Of a DNA stretch of 64,000 bases, positions 19,390-28,198 are shown piece after piece. Below the pieces are notes generated by a model. That model saw only the letters and a list, made by a program, of their open reading frames with translations, made no database searches and was not told the origin of the DNA. The position numbers and the translations under genes are program-made. The DNA is from Bacteroidales bacterium (GTDB lineage: Bacteria > Bacteroidota > Bacteroidia > Bacteroidales > UBA932). Location: the NCBI GenBank assembly GCA_017447265.1, contig JAFSOA010000010.1:20975-84974 (forward strand), in the 5' to 3' direction. Each line of letters opens with the position of its first letter. Within the stretch, counting starts at the first letter, position 1.

Positions 19390-19420
19390 TTGCAGGAGAC
19401 GAAATAAATTCGTAACTTTC
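19390..19420 (+). promoter_or_regulatory. Probable promoter of the S41 protease gene
   Basis: TTGC (19390-19393) and TAACTTTC (19413-19420), 19 bases apart, one mismatch in each consensus box. The predicted leader is about 35 bases. Confidence 0.5.
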
Positions 19421-19460
19421 CCGAATTAATCGGAAAGAAACGAATAATACCAAAATAAAC

Positions 19461-22400
19461 ATGAAAAGAGCTAGAATCATGATCCTGCTGGCGGCCGTGG
19501 GGCTGCTGGCGGCGTCAGCCACAGCCCTCTCCGCGCAGGAAAGCGCGCGCTGGCTGCGCAAGAACGCCATCTCCCCCGACGGAACCCGCATCGCCTTCTC
19601 CTACAAGGGCGACATCTACGTCGTGCCCGTGGCGGGCGGCCAGGCCCGGCAACTGACCACCAACCCGGCCTACGATTCGGACCCTGTCTGGACGCCTGAC
19701 GGAAAGCAGCTGTTCTTCAGCTCGTACCGCGAAGGCAGCAAGGATATCTTCCGCATGCCGGCCGAAGGCGGCACGCCCAAACGCATCACCAACTATCCCG
19801 GCAACGAGACCCCGAAGGCCGTGCTGCCCGACGGGCGCATCGCCTTCACGGCCAACCTTCAGCCCGACGTCCAGTTCGACGGCTTCCCGGGCGACGCCCA
19901 GGTCTGGGCTGTCTCGCCCGAGGGCGAGCAGCCGACCCGGCACCGCCCCGCGCTCCTGAGCTCGATCACCATGTCGGAACTGAGCGTGCGGCCCGACGGC
20001 GCCATCCTCTATGAGGACTACAAAGGCTACGAAGATCCGCTCCGCAAGCACCACACCTCCGCCGTCACCCGCGACATCTGGCTCTGCCAGAACGGCAGCT
20101 TCACCCAGCTTTCCCGCTTCAACGGCGAGGACCGCCAGCCCGTCTGGGCCGCCGACGGCGACACCTTCTACTATCTGAGCGAGCAGGGCGGCAAGACCAT
20201 CAACCTGTTCAAGAGCAGCGTCAGCAACCCCGGCAAGGCCGAGCAGCTGACCCGCTACGAGAAAGACCCCGTCCGCTACATCTCCGTGGCGAACGACGGC
20301 ACGCTGGCCTTCTCGCAGAACGGCGACCTCTATATCTTGCAGGAAGGTGGCGAGCCGCGCAAGCTGGCCATCGCGGTGACCCGCGACGAGAACGAGCGCG
20401 ACCTGGTGAAGATGAACTATACGGGCGGCGCCACGTCGATGGCCGTCTCGCCCGACGGGAAAGAGATCGCTTTCGTGGTCCGCGGCGACGTCTTCGTGAC
20501 ATCCACCGAATACAACACCACCCGCCGCATCACCAACACCCCGGAGCAGGAACGCGGCGTGAGCTTCTCGAAAGACGGCCGAGAACTCTATTACGCTGCT
20601 GAGCGAGGCGGCTGCTGGGGCGTCTGGCGCACCGTCCTGACCGAAAAGAACGACAAGCTCTTCACCTATGCCGTCAAGACGAAGGAGGAGCTCTTTTCCG
20701 AACCTGGCGTAACCAGCTTCCAACCCGAAGTCTCGCCCGACGGCAAGTGGGTGGCCTACCTGCGCGACCGCACCGAACTTGTGGTCCGGTCCGCGAAGGG
20801 CGGTGCCGTCAAATCGCTCCTCAAGGGCGCGAACTATTCCTACAGCGACGGCGACCAGTCCTTCGCCTGGAGCCCCGACAGCGAATATCTGCTGACCGAA
20901 TACCAGGCCAACGGCGGCTGGAACAACACCGACATCGCCCTGATCGAGGTCTCCACCGGCCAGGTGACCGACCTGACCGAGAGCGGCTACTCCGACGGCA
21001 GCTTCCGCTGGGCCCTCGGCGGCAAGGCCATGACCTGGGAATCCGACAAGAACGGCTACCGCAGCCACGGCAGCTGGGGCGCGCAGGGCGACATCTACAT
21101 CATGTTCTTCGACGGCAAGGAGATGAGCAAGTTCGCCCAGGACAAGGAAGATGAGGAGATCGAGAAACTGCTCAGCGGCAAGAGCGAGAAACAGCTGGCC
21201 AAGGAAGAGAAGAAAGACTCCCTGGCCCAGGAAAAGCCTAAGAAGCTGGAACTGACCCTCGAAGGCCGTGAAGCCCGCATCCGCCGCCTGACCGCTTCGT
21301 CGGCTTCCTACGGCGACCATTATCTGTCCAAAGACGGCCGCAAACTCTACTACGTGACTCCGCTCGAAAGCGGCATGGGCCTTTGTGTGAAAGACCTGCG
21401 CGAAGGCAGCGTGAAAGTGCTCTCCCGCGGCGTCACTGGCAGCATCACGCCGTCGCACGACGGCAATGATATCTTTATGTTCTCAGGCCGCGGCATCACC
21501 AAGGTGACCTTGTCCAGCGGGCAGACCAAGCAGATCCACTTCGCCAGCGAGTTCGAGTTCAAGCCGAAGGCAGAACGGGAATACATGTTCTCGCACGTGT
21601 GGAAGCAGGTGAAGGAGAAATTCTACGATCCGGACCTGCACGGCGCCGACTGGGACTATTACCGCGAGAACTATGCGCAGTTCCTGCCCTATATCGACAA
21701 TTATTTCGACTTCCAGGAGATGCTTTCCGAGTTGCTGGGCGAGCTCAACGGCTCGCACACGGGCGCCCGCTACCGTCCGCAGGGCGGTGAGAGCCTGGGC
21801 CGGCTCGGCGTACTCTACGACCTCGGCTATACCGGCGCCGGCCTGCGGATTACCGAAGTGCTGCCGGGCGGCGTGCTCAACCTGGCCGACAGCGAGATCA
21901 AGGCCGGCGACGTGATCGCCGCCATCGATGGCAAGCCCATCGCTCCGGGCGAGAACTGGTTCCCGTTGCTCGCGGGCAAGGCCGGCAAGAAAATCGTGGT
22001 GACGGTGCGCAAGGGCGGCGAGAAAGGCAAGGAGGAGGATCTGATCGTCAAGCCGGTGGCCAATGAAAGCACGCTGCTCTACCGCCGCTGGGTGAAGCAG
22101 CGCGAAGACTTGGTCGAGCGCCTCTCCGGCGGCCGCGTGGGTTACGTGCATGTGGAAGGCATGGACTCGCCTTCGTTCCGCGAAGTGTATTCGAAGGCGC
22201 TGGGCAAGTACCGCAACTGCGACGCGCTGATCGTCGACATCCGCCACAACGGCGGCGGCTGGCTCCACGACGACCTCGTGACCCTGCTGGGCGGCAAAGC
22301 CTATGTGGAATGGCGCCCGCGGGGCCAGTACATCGGCACGGAGCCCTATAACAAGTGGACCAAGCCTTCCTGCGTGCTGATGAATGAGGACTGCTACTCC

Positions 22401-22688
22401 GATGCCTGCGGCTTCCCCTACGCCTACAAGGCCCTGAACCTGGGCAAGCTCGTCGGCATGCCGGTACCCGGCACGATGACCGCTGTGTGGTGGGAGACGC
22501 TCATCCATCCGCAGATGGTCTTCGGCATCCCCGAAGTGGGCGGCTGGATTCCCGAGAAGCAGTATTACATGGAGAACCACCAGATTGAGCCCGACGTCCG
22601 CGTCGACAACGATCCGGCTTCCCGCCTGCGCGGCGAAGACCGCCAGCTCGAAGCCGCCGTCCGTGAGATGCTCGCCGGCTTGAAATAG
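19461..22688 (+). CDS. Tricorn-like S41 protease with WD40-type propellers and PDZ domain
   Basis: A 1075-residue exported protease. After the signal peptide (MKRARIMILLAAVGLLAASATALSA) come beta-propeller repeats of the WD40/TolB type (ISPDGTRIAFSYKGDIYVVPV, VSPDGKWVAYL) through about residue 720, with a charged Lys/Glu-rich insert near 555-600. A core domain follows, then a PDZ domain (about 790-880), and the S41 catalytic domain. The Ser-His pair of tricorn is seen in ELNGSHTGAR (about 765). The nucleophile Ser980 lies in CYSDACGF, and a Glu follows in MTAVWWE. Tricorn-type enzymes degrade oligopeptides delivered through the propeller. It is transcribed alone and ends at a hairpin terminator. 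Confidence 0.9.
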   Translation: MKRARIMILLAAVGLLAASATALSAQESARWLRKNAISPDGTRIAFSYKGDIYVVPVAGGQARQLTTNPAYDSDPVWTPDGKQLFFSSYREGSKDIFRMPAEGGTPKRITNYPGNETPKAVLPDGRIAFTANLQPDVQFDGFPGDAQVWAVSPEGEQPTRHRPALLSSITMSELSVRPDGAILYEDYKGYEDPLRKHHTSAVTRDIWLCQNGSFTQLSRFNGEDRQPVWAADGDTFYYLSEQGGKTINLFKSSVSNPGKAEQLTRYEKDPVRYISVANDGTLAFSQNGDLYILQEGGEPRKLAIAVTRDENERDLVKMNYTGGATSMAVSPDGKEIAFVVRGDVFVTSTEYNTTRRITNTPEQERGVSFSKDGRELYYAAERGGCWGVWRTVLTEKNDKLFTYAVKTKEELFSEPGVTSFQPEVSPDGKWVAYLRDRTELVVRSAKGGAVKSLLKGANYSYSDGDQSFAWSPDSEYLLTEYQANGGWNNTDIALIEVSTGQVTDLTESGYSDGSFRWALGGKAMTWESDKNGYRSHGSWGAQGDIYIMFFDGKEMSKFAQDKEDEEIEKLLSGKSEKQLAKEEKKDSLAQEKPKKLELTLEGREARIRRLTASSASYGDHYLSKDGRKLYYVTPLESGMGLCVKDLREGSVKVLSRGVTGSITPSHDGNDIFMFSGRGITKVTLSSGQTKQIHFASEFEFKPKAEREYMFSHVWKQVKEKFYDPDLHGADWDYYRENYAQFLPYIDNYFDFQEMLSELLGELNGSHTGARYRPQGGESLGRLGVLYDLGYTGAGLRITEVLPGGVLNLADSEIKAGDVIAAIDGKPIAPGENWFPLLAGKAGKKIVVTVRKGGEKGKEEDLIVKPVANESTLLYRRWVKQREDLVERLSGGRVGYVHVEGMDSPSFREVYSKALGKYRNCDALIVDIRHNGGGWLHDDLVTLLGGKAYVEWRPRGQYIGTEPYNKWTKPSCVLMNEDCYSDACGFPYAYKALNLGKLVGMPVPGTMTAVWWETLIHPQMVFGIPEVGGWIPEKQYYMENHQIEPDVRVDNDPASRLRGEDRQLEAAVREMLAGLK

Positions 22689-22704
22689 CGAAACAGACGG
22701 GGAC

Positions 22705-22728
22705 GCCGCTTCTTAGCGGCTTCCTTTT
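22705..22728 (+). terminator. Terminator of the S41 protease gene
   Basis: GCCGCT/AGCGGC stem (22705-22720) with a TCTT loop, followed by TTCCTTTT. It lies directly at the 3' end of the convergent threonine aldolase gene. Confidence 0.7.
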
Positions 22729-23752
22729 AGAGCCATTTACGAAGTTCTTCGATGTGGTCGGGCGGGGTGGCCCAGCTGGTGGCGAAGCGGACGGCTGTGT
22801 GGTCGGGGTCGACGCGGTCCCAGAGATCGAAGGCCACGTGTTTGGCAAGCGCGGCCAGTTGCCGGTTCTCCAGCACCACGAACTGCTGGTTCGTGGGGGA
22901 GTCGATGAAGAAGGTGCAGCCCTTCTCCTGCAGCATGGCCTTCAGCTGCATCGCCATCTCGATAGCGTGGCGGCTGATCGTGAAGTAGAGATTGTCGGTG
23001 AAGAGCGTGTCGAACTGGATGCCTAGCAATCGGCCCTTGGCCATCATGGCGCCGTGCTGCTTGGTGATGGTGTAGAAATGCTTCGGCGCGTTGGCGTGCG
23101 GGAAGACCACCGCCTCGCCGCAGAAGCAGCCCACTTTCGTGCCGCCAATATAGAATACGTCGCACAGGCGCGCGAGCTCAGGGAGCGTCAAGTCGCAGGC
23201 CGGGCTGGTAAGGCCGTAACCCAGGCGCGCGCCGTCAACGAAGAGCGGCAGGCCGTAGCTGTGCGCGATGCCGGCGATTTCCTCCAGCTCCCGCTTCGTG
23301 TAAATCGTGCCATATTCCGTCGGGAACGAGATGTAGACCATCCCCGGGAAAACCATGTGCTCGTAATTCGGATCGGTGGTGGCAGCCACCAGGTAGGCCT
23401 TCAGCTCTGCCGGGTCCATCTTGCCCTGGTGGCCCGGAATTGTGAGCACCTTGTGCCCCGTGTACTCCACGGCACCCGCCTCGTGCACACCGATGTGCCC
23501 CGTCTCGGCCGACACCACGCCCTCGTAGTCTTGCAGCATCGCCGCAATCACGGTTGAATTGGTCTGCGTGCCGCCCACCAGGAAGAACACCTCCGCCTCC
23601 GGCGCCTCGCACGCCGCGCGGATCTTCGCCTTCGCGCTTTCGCAGTAATGGTCCATGCCGTAGCCCGGCAGTTGTTCCAGATTCGTCGCCGCCAGGCGCT
23701 CCAGAATCTTCGGATGCGCCCCTTCGCTGTAGTCGCAAGTAAAGGAAATCAT
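22727..23752 (-). CDS. Low-specificity L-threonine aldolase family protein
   Basis: A PLP enzyme that splits threonine or allo-threonine into glycine and acetaldehyde in the cytosol. The 341-residue sequence shows the family order: opening FTCDYSEGAHPKIL with GYGMDHYCESA, GGTQTNSTVIAA for PLP phosphate contacts, and Asp173 in LPLFVDGARLGYG for the pyridine nitrogen. The Schiff-base Lys206 lies in FYIGGTKVGCFCGEA. Length and motifs match the bacterial LtaE/GLY1 group. Some related enzymes prefer other beta-hydroxy amino acids, so the substrate is not certain. It is a single gene, divergent from the fimbrial operon, with its own promoter 22 bases upstream. Confidence 0.93.
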   Translation of the reverse strand: MISFTCDYSEGAHPKILERLAATNLEQLPGYGMDHYCESAKAKIRAACEAPEAEVFFLVGGTQTNSTVIAAMLQDYEGVVSAETGHIGVHEAGAVEYTGHKVLTIPGHQGKMDPAELKAYLVAATTDPNYEHMVFPGMVYISFPTEYGTIYTKRELEEIAGIAHSYGLPLFVDGARLGYGLTSPACDLTLPELARLCDVFYIGGTKVGCFCGEAVVFPHANAPKHFYTITKQHGAMMAKGRLLGIQFDTLFTDNLYFTISRHAIEMAMQLKAMLQEKGCTFFIDSPTNQQFVVLENRQLAALAKHVAFDLWDRVDPDHTAVRFATSWATPPDHIEELRKWL

Positions 23753-23774
23753 GGTCAGTATTTTATTCTCGTTC

Positions 23775-23805
23775 CAAAGATACGGATTGTTTCCAAAATA
23801 GGCAA
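23775..23805 (-). promoter_or_regulatory. Promoter of the threonine aldolase gene
   Basis: TATCTTTG at 23775-23782 and TTGC at 23802-23805 on the minus strand, 19 bases apart. Confidence 0.65.
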
Positions 23806-23831
23806 CCCCCAGCTGCGGGCGTACGAAAAAG

Positions 23832-23869
23832 TCCTAGAATAGGATTTTTTGTAAAAGTTTTCGACTTTT
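23832..23869. promoter_or_regulatory. Two small AT-flanked hairpins upstream of fimbrial operon 1
   Basis: TCCTA/TAGGA with A- and T-runs on either side (23832-23850), then AAAAGT/ACTTTT (23853-23869). They sit between the two divergent promoters. They could insulate one from the other as a bidirectional terminator, or bind a regulator. Confidence 0.4.
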
Positions 23870-23882
23870 TTAAAAAATAAAT

Positions 23883-23914
23883 TTTGTTTAATTGGAGGAT
23901 TTTAAGTAAATTTG
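23883..23914 (+). promoter_or_regulatory. Promoter of fimbrial operon 1
   Basis: TTTG at 23883-23886 and TAAATTTG at 23907-23914, 20 bases apart: a complete -33/-7 pair. The surrounding 80 bases are much more AT-rich than the rest of the window. Confidence 0.8.
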
Positions 23915-23946
23915 TTTAAATAGTGATACTAGCACCCAGAATGAAC

Positions 23947-24729
23947 ATGAGCCAGTTTCCCTATCCGAAGAAGACAAGATGCCATAAGGCACTGTTAATA
24001 GCGATTTTAGGCTTTTTCAGCACAATCGTTCCCCTGAATACTTTTGCGCAAGAGATCCCTGCGCCCGGGATTGAAGAAGTCCTGACGCAGTTCCTCGGCC
24101 CTCAGGGCCGCACCGGACGTCCCGCCGGCGTCATTCCCCAGCAGGAACCGACGCTCGTGTACCGCCCGAACAACCCGGCGGCCGTGTTCTCCATCCGCAA
24201 CAACCTGGCCTACGATGCCACGGGTACCATGAACCTCTCGGTCGAGTTCGCCCTGGGTCGCCACGCGAGCCTCGGCGGCACCTTCGGCCTGAAGCCCTGG
24301 GACCGCTTCTTCTTCTGGGACCACGACGAAGCCCTCGTCAAGAAATGGCGCCATCTCTCTGTCGTGCCGGAGTTCCGCTACTATCTCAGTGAGGTGAGCC
24401 GGGGCCACTTCTTCGGCGCGAACCTGCTCTGGCTGCACTACAATGCGGCGGGCCTCACCTTCCCGTGGGGGATCTACCCTGATGTGCGTGACCTGCGCCT
24501 GCAGGGCGACCTCTTTGGCGGCGGCCTGTTCTACGGCTATGACTTCCCGTTGGGCAACCACTGGCGCATCGAGGGGCTCCTCGGCGTGGCCGGCGGCTGG
24601 TACAGCGACCAGTCCTTCCGCTGCGAGTCCTGCGGCCAGTCGGTCGGTGCGCGCACCGGCGCCGCCCTCCTGCCGAACGTGGGCGTGAACGTGGTGTACA
24701 CCTTTAACAAAAGAGAGAAAAACAATTGA
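23947..24729 (+). CDS. DUF3575-like outer-membrane protein of fimbrial operon 1
   Basis: A 260-residue secreted protein. The signal region is HKALLIAILGFFSTIVPLNTFAQE. After a short linker comes a barrel-like domain opening NPAAVFSIRNNLAYDATGTMN and ending LLPNVGVNVVYTF, the layout of the DUF3575 proteins I know from Bacteroidota fimbrial loci. A CESC pair sits near the C-terminus. From NPAAVF to NAAGL it is identical over 95 residues to the protein at 37006 while the gene differs at many silent sites. ATG 23947 is chosen because ATGAGC is the shared start in both copies; ATG 23941 is possible. A role in export or outer-membrane assembly of the fimbria is plausible but unproven. Confidence 0.8.
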   Translation: MSQFPYPKKTRCHKALLIAILGFFSTIVPLNTFAQEIPAPGIEEVLTQFLGPQGRTGRPAGVIPQQEPTLVYRPNNPAAVFSIRNNLAYDATGTMNLSVEFALGRHASLGGTFGLKPWDRFFFWDHDEALVKKWRHLSVVPEFRYYLSEVSRGHFFGANLLWLHYNAAGLTFPWGIYPDVRDLRLQGDLFGGGLFYGYDFPLGNHWRIEGLLGVAGGWYSDQSFRCESCGQSVGARTGAALLPNVGVNVVYTFNKREKNN

Positions 24730-24761
24730 GAAACAAATAATAATAACACATCCATTACACC

Positions 24762-27038
24762 ATGAAAAAGTTACTTTTCATCACACTGGGCCTTGCTGCC
24801 ATCTTCGGATTGACGGCATGCGTCGAAAGCAATCCCGGATTCGATCCATCCAAGGTAGACGGACACGAATCTGTGGTTACCAAGTTCTTCCTGAACATTT
24901 CTCCCGGCAGCCAGCCCAGCACCAAGCAGATGCCTGCCGACGTCCAGGCGAACGGCCAGTTCCGCGGCATCGACAATGCCACGATGTTTGCCTTTTCTTT
25001 GAAAAATCCTGACGGAACGCAACGGGATGGCAGCAAGGTCGTCGACAATTCGATTGTGCCCACCCAGATGTACAATCTGTCCACGCTGTTCCCGAAAGGC
25101 ACTTTCGGACCGACCGACAGCGGCAACGAGACGAACAACCGCATGTTCGAGGTATCGCTCCCTTCCGGCACCAATGCCATCATCTTTTATGCCCAGGCCT
25201 ATCGGGAGACCAAGACCAGCACGACCGGCAACCTCGACAACGACGAAGTGTACGGAAAGCTGGAATACGTGGTGGAAGGCGATGGGCGGACGACTGATAT
25301 GACGGCCATCGGCAGCAAGGCAGGATCCCGGCTCAATGAGTCGAACAAGAAGCAATACGTTGTCATGAAAGACATCATTCTGAGTGTCTTCAACCATATC
25401 CTCCGCGTCGGCTTCAATGCAACCGGAGCAGATGCAGGCGGCTGGGACAACGCCGTCGTCGATTCCACATTCGGTTCCTATTCTTTGAAGAATTGGGCGA
25501 TTCACTGGTACGACTACAGGGTGAGCACGGGAGCGACGCCCAAGAGTCCGATTGACAACAATCAACCGGCTTCTGAGATTGAAAGCATTCTGGGTAAGAT
25601 GTATGTGGCGCTTACGACCATCGAAGTCCCGGAAATCCGTTCAGGTGCCGGCAATGCCATCGAACGGCAGATGGCAGACCTGTATTCCGTTTTGGCGGCC
25701 TCTTTGTATTCCGGCGCCAAGAATGACAGGGAGCGGGTCGCCTTGGAAATTATCAAGCAGATTCAAAAGAACATCTTGTATTTCTTCGATCTCAACATCG
25801 AAACCGGTTCGCTGACATGGAAATCAACAACGGATGTAATGACGGCTCTGTCAACGAATTATCACATTTCCATCAGTGGCGCGAAAGCAGATCCTGTCGA
25901 CGTTAGCAATATCAACATTTCCCGTTTCCCCCGCAGCTTCCACATCCCGTTCGGCGGTGCTACGCTGCTTGTCCAGAGACCGGATGGAAAGCCCTATGAC
26001 GAGTATGTCTACAACGACGCAAAGATCAACATGTCCCAGGTCTACTACAACAAGGACACGTCTACTTTCTTTGTCGGTGTAGAAGATTTCACCTATACGC
26101 CGGAGCTCGTCTATTATTGCAATGCGCCGATCCATACGACCGAGGTCGCTCCCACGGTGGCGAATTTCAATGTATCCGTCAACAATTGGCCTCAATTTGA
26201 CAAGTGGGGAGCTGCCGGAACAGGCTGGACGAAGAATTCCCATGTCGAATCTTCTACGCGTGGTGTCGCCCTGGCCAACAATGTCCATTATGGTGTGTCC
26301 CTGCTGAAGTCACAGGTCATCATGGACGTGACGACGCTGAAAGACAACAACTCCGCCATCAATTCCACGCCCGGGAACATCGAACAGGACAAAGATATTC
26401 CAGTAGGCAACAACGCGTATCTGACCTGGACGGGCATTCTGGTGTCGGGCCAGCCCGATAAGGTGGGATGGACCTATATCGCTTTCCCGGAAGCTACGGG
26501 CAAAGGCAGCAAGTTCACCAAGATGGTGTACGATAAGGTCAACTACGTCAACGATGAAGAAGAAGGTTATAAAGTCCCCACAGACAAAAGCAGGACACCG
26601 GAAAACTATACGATCCTGTTCGACAACTACAACCCCAACGTAGCCGATGCGGAGCAGAGTCCCGTGTTCGTCGCCCTGGAGTTCCGCAACGACCTGGGCG
26701 TCGACTTCTGGGGCAACGCCAACCTGGTCCGCCAGGGCGGTACCTTCTACATCATCGGCGTCATGCCGCCGGCGACCCTGGATGACAGCTGGTGGAACGA
26801 CAACAATACGGAATATGACATGCTGCCGCCGTATGACGGTGATGGCAAGACCAGGCACGTCCCTCGTGTATTCATGCAGAACTGCATCACGAACGCCTTG
26901 TTCCACATCGGCGAGAACTCCCTGAAGCGCGCCTTTACCACGGTGCCGGACCTGCGGACCGCGCGCCTGTCGCTGGGCTTGTCGGTCGACCTCAACTGGC
27001 GTTCGGCCGCTTCTTACGATATCCTTCTTGGCCAATAA
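24762..27038 (+). CDS. Major fimbrial subunit (FimA/Mfa1-like fimbrillin), operon 1
   Basis: A 758-residue lipoprotein precursor: MKKLLFITLGLAAIFGLTAC with the lipobox Cys at about 20. The N-terminal domain has the fimbrillin signature (STKQMPADVQANGQFRGIDNATMFAF), including the Lys/Arg-flanked region that proteases cut in Porphyromonas fimbrillins to free the donor-strand groove. The C-terminal end (VPDLRTARLSLGLSVDLNWR) fits a terminal strand donated to the next subunit. It is larger than FimA or Mfa1 (about 380-560 residues), mostly through a central insertion, so identity as the stalk subunit rests on signature and operon position. The AACACATCCATTACACC leader is the same in operon 2. Confidence 0.82.
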   Translation: MKKLLFITLGLAAIFGLTACVESNPGFDPSKVDGHESVVTKFFLNISPGSQPSTKQMPADVQANGQFRGIDNATMFAFSLKNPDGTQRDGSKVVDNSIVPTQMYNLSTLFPKGTFGPTDSGNETNNRMFEVSLPSGTNAIIFYAQAYRETKTSTTGNLDNDEVYGKLEYVVEGDGRTTDMTAIGSKAGSRLNESNKKQYVVMKDIILSVFNHILRVGFNATGADAGGWDNAVVDSTFGSYSLKNWAIHWYDYRVSTGATPKSPIDNNQPASEIESILGKMYVALTTIEVPEIRSGAGNAIERQMADLYSVLAASLYSGAKNDRERVALEIIKQIQKNILYFFDLNIETGSLTWKSTTDVMTALSTNYHISISGAKADPVDVSNINISRFPRSFHIPFGGATLLVQRPDGKPYDEYVYNDAKINMSQVYYNKDTSTFFVGVEDFTYTPELVYYCNAPIHTTEVAPTVANFNVSVNNWPQFDKWGAAGTGWTKNSHVESSTRGVALANNVHYGVSLLKSQVIMDVTTLKDNNSAINSTPGNIEQDKDIPVGNNAYLTWTGILVSGQPDKVGWTYIAFPEATGKGSKFTKMVYDKVNYVNDEEEGYKVPTDKSRTPENYTILFDNYNPNVADAEQSPVFVALEFRNDLGVDFWGNANLVRQGGTFYIIGVMPPATLDDSWWNDNNTEYDMLPPYDGDGKTRHVPRVFMQNCITNALFHIGENSLKRAFTTVPDLRTARLSLGLSVDLNWRSAASYDILLGQ

Positions 27039-27047
27039 GCCTGAAAG

Positions 27048-28184
27048 GTGAACCGGACGTTCCATCTCCGCTTGTGCTGGATCGCGGCAGGCCTGCTCAC
27101 GGCCTTCGCGTTGGGGTCGTGTGCCCTGATCGACGAGCGGCAGAAGGACTGCCCGGAGGAAATGAGCCTGACCTGCACGGTGAACCTGGTCAGCAACAAG
27201 GAAGAAGAAATGAACGACAAGCTCGGTACGCTGCATGACCTGCCGCTGCGGGCCGCCCTCGAGGACTATCTTTCGGATGTCTTCGTGAGCAGCACGCGCG
27301 ACGTGGACATGCTGTTCTACGACCAGCGCAAACGGGGCAAGATGACCTTCCGCGAATCAGAAGTAATGGATGCGGAGCAGAGGGTCTTCTCGCTGCAGGT
27401 GCCGGCGTCGGACTACCGCGTGGCGGGCGTATCGAACCTGACGGCGGTGCCGGTGCTGTCGTTGCAGGACGAAGAGGACGGCTATGCCCTGGCACTGACG
27501 CACAAAACATCCAGGAGCGTCGTCCCGTCCCATCCCTCGGCCGTCTATGCGGCCCGCCAGCGCATGCTGGTGCGGGACCGGGGCGATCAGACGTTCGGCA
27601 TACAGTTCCATATGGCCAATGCCGCTGCGGCGCTGGCGCTGAACTGCGACTCATGCGAAGTCCGGAACCTCCGGGCGACGTTCACCGGCCTGGCCGATTC
27701 GTTCCGGATCCTCGACAGCGCCTATTCCTTCGACCAGCATATCGTCATGGAGGCGGACGTCATCGACGCCCGGCCGTATGTCGACGACAGCGAAGAAGCC
27801 GAGCGTTTCATTTACGACACGTTCTGGGAGCGCTGGACGAAACTGCCGCTCATGGTCTGCACGGTGGGTTTCCCCAGCCCGAACGTGGGTTCCGCGGTGA
27901 TCGGCACCTATCCGATCGTCTGGACGATCGAGTTGTATGTGACCCTGGCCGACGGTTCGACGACGCGCAGCGACATCTACATCGGCCGCCCGCTCGAAGC
28001 AGGGAGGCTGATGATCATCAAAGGCTGGCTCACGGAGAATGGCGGTTTCATGGCTACGCCGCCGCACCCGCCGTATGTCCCGCCGCCGCCCGTCGATCCG
28101 GACCAGCCGGCCGACTCGACGGTCGTGGGCGTCAGCGTCGTGCTCAACTGGAATAACGCTGGTAACTATAACCCTTATTTATAA
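27048..28184 (+). CDS. Mfa2/FimB-like fimbrial anchor lipoprotein, operon 1
   Basis: A 378-residue lipoprotein (lipobox ALGSC at about residues 21-25) with a mature start CALIDERQKDCPEEMSLTCTVNLV. This is the form of the Mfa2/FimB anchors that end fimbrial growth and tether the stalk to the outer membrane. Two beta-sandwich domains are likely (MLFYDQRKRGKMTF, LPLMVCTVGFPSPNVGSAVIGTYPIVWTI). The C-terminus has a Pro-rich segment before a final strand (VVGVSVVLNW). The start is GTG, as in the operon 2 copy, nine bases after the fimbrillin stop. Codons for FRESEVMDAEQRVFSLQVP and their surroundings are nucleotide-identical to the gene at 40144. Confidence 0.85.
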   Translation: MNRTFHLRLCWIAAGLLTAFALGSCALIDERQKDCPEEMSLTCTVNLVSNKEEEMNDKLGTLHDLPLRAALEDYLSDVFVSSTRDVDMLFYDQRKRGKMTFRESEVMDAEQRVFSLQVPASDYRVAGVSNLTAVPVLSLQDEEDGYALALTHKTSRSVVPSHPSAVYAARQRMLVRDRGDQTFGIQFHMANAAAALALNCDSCEVRNLRATFTGLADSFRILDSAYSFDQHIVMEADVIDARPYVDDSEEAERFIYDTFWERWTKLPLMVCTVGFPSPNVGSAVIGTYPIVWTIELYVTLADGSTTRSDIYIGRPLEAGRLMIIKGWLTENGGFMATPPHPPYVPPPPVDPDQPADSTVVGVSVVLNWNNAGNYNPYL

Positions 28185-28198
28185 TTAGTTAGTTTAAT

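Noticed and set aside
23820-23946. Invertible promoter for fimbrial operon 1
   Set aside because: Bacteroides surface loci often have invertible promoters, but I found no convincing inverted repeats on both sides of the -33/-7 pair here and no recombinase gene in the window.
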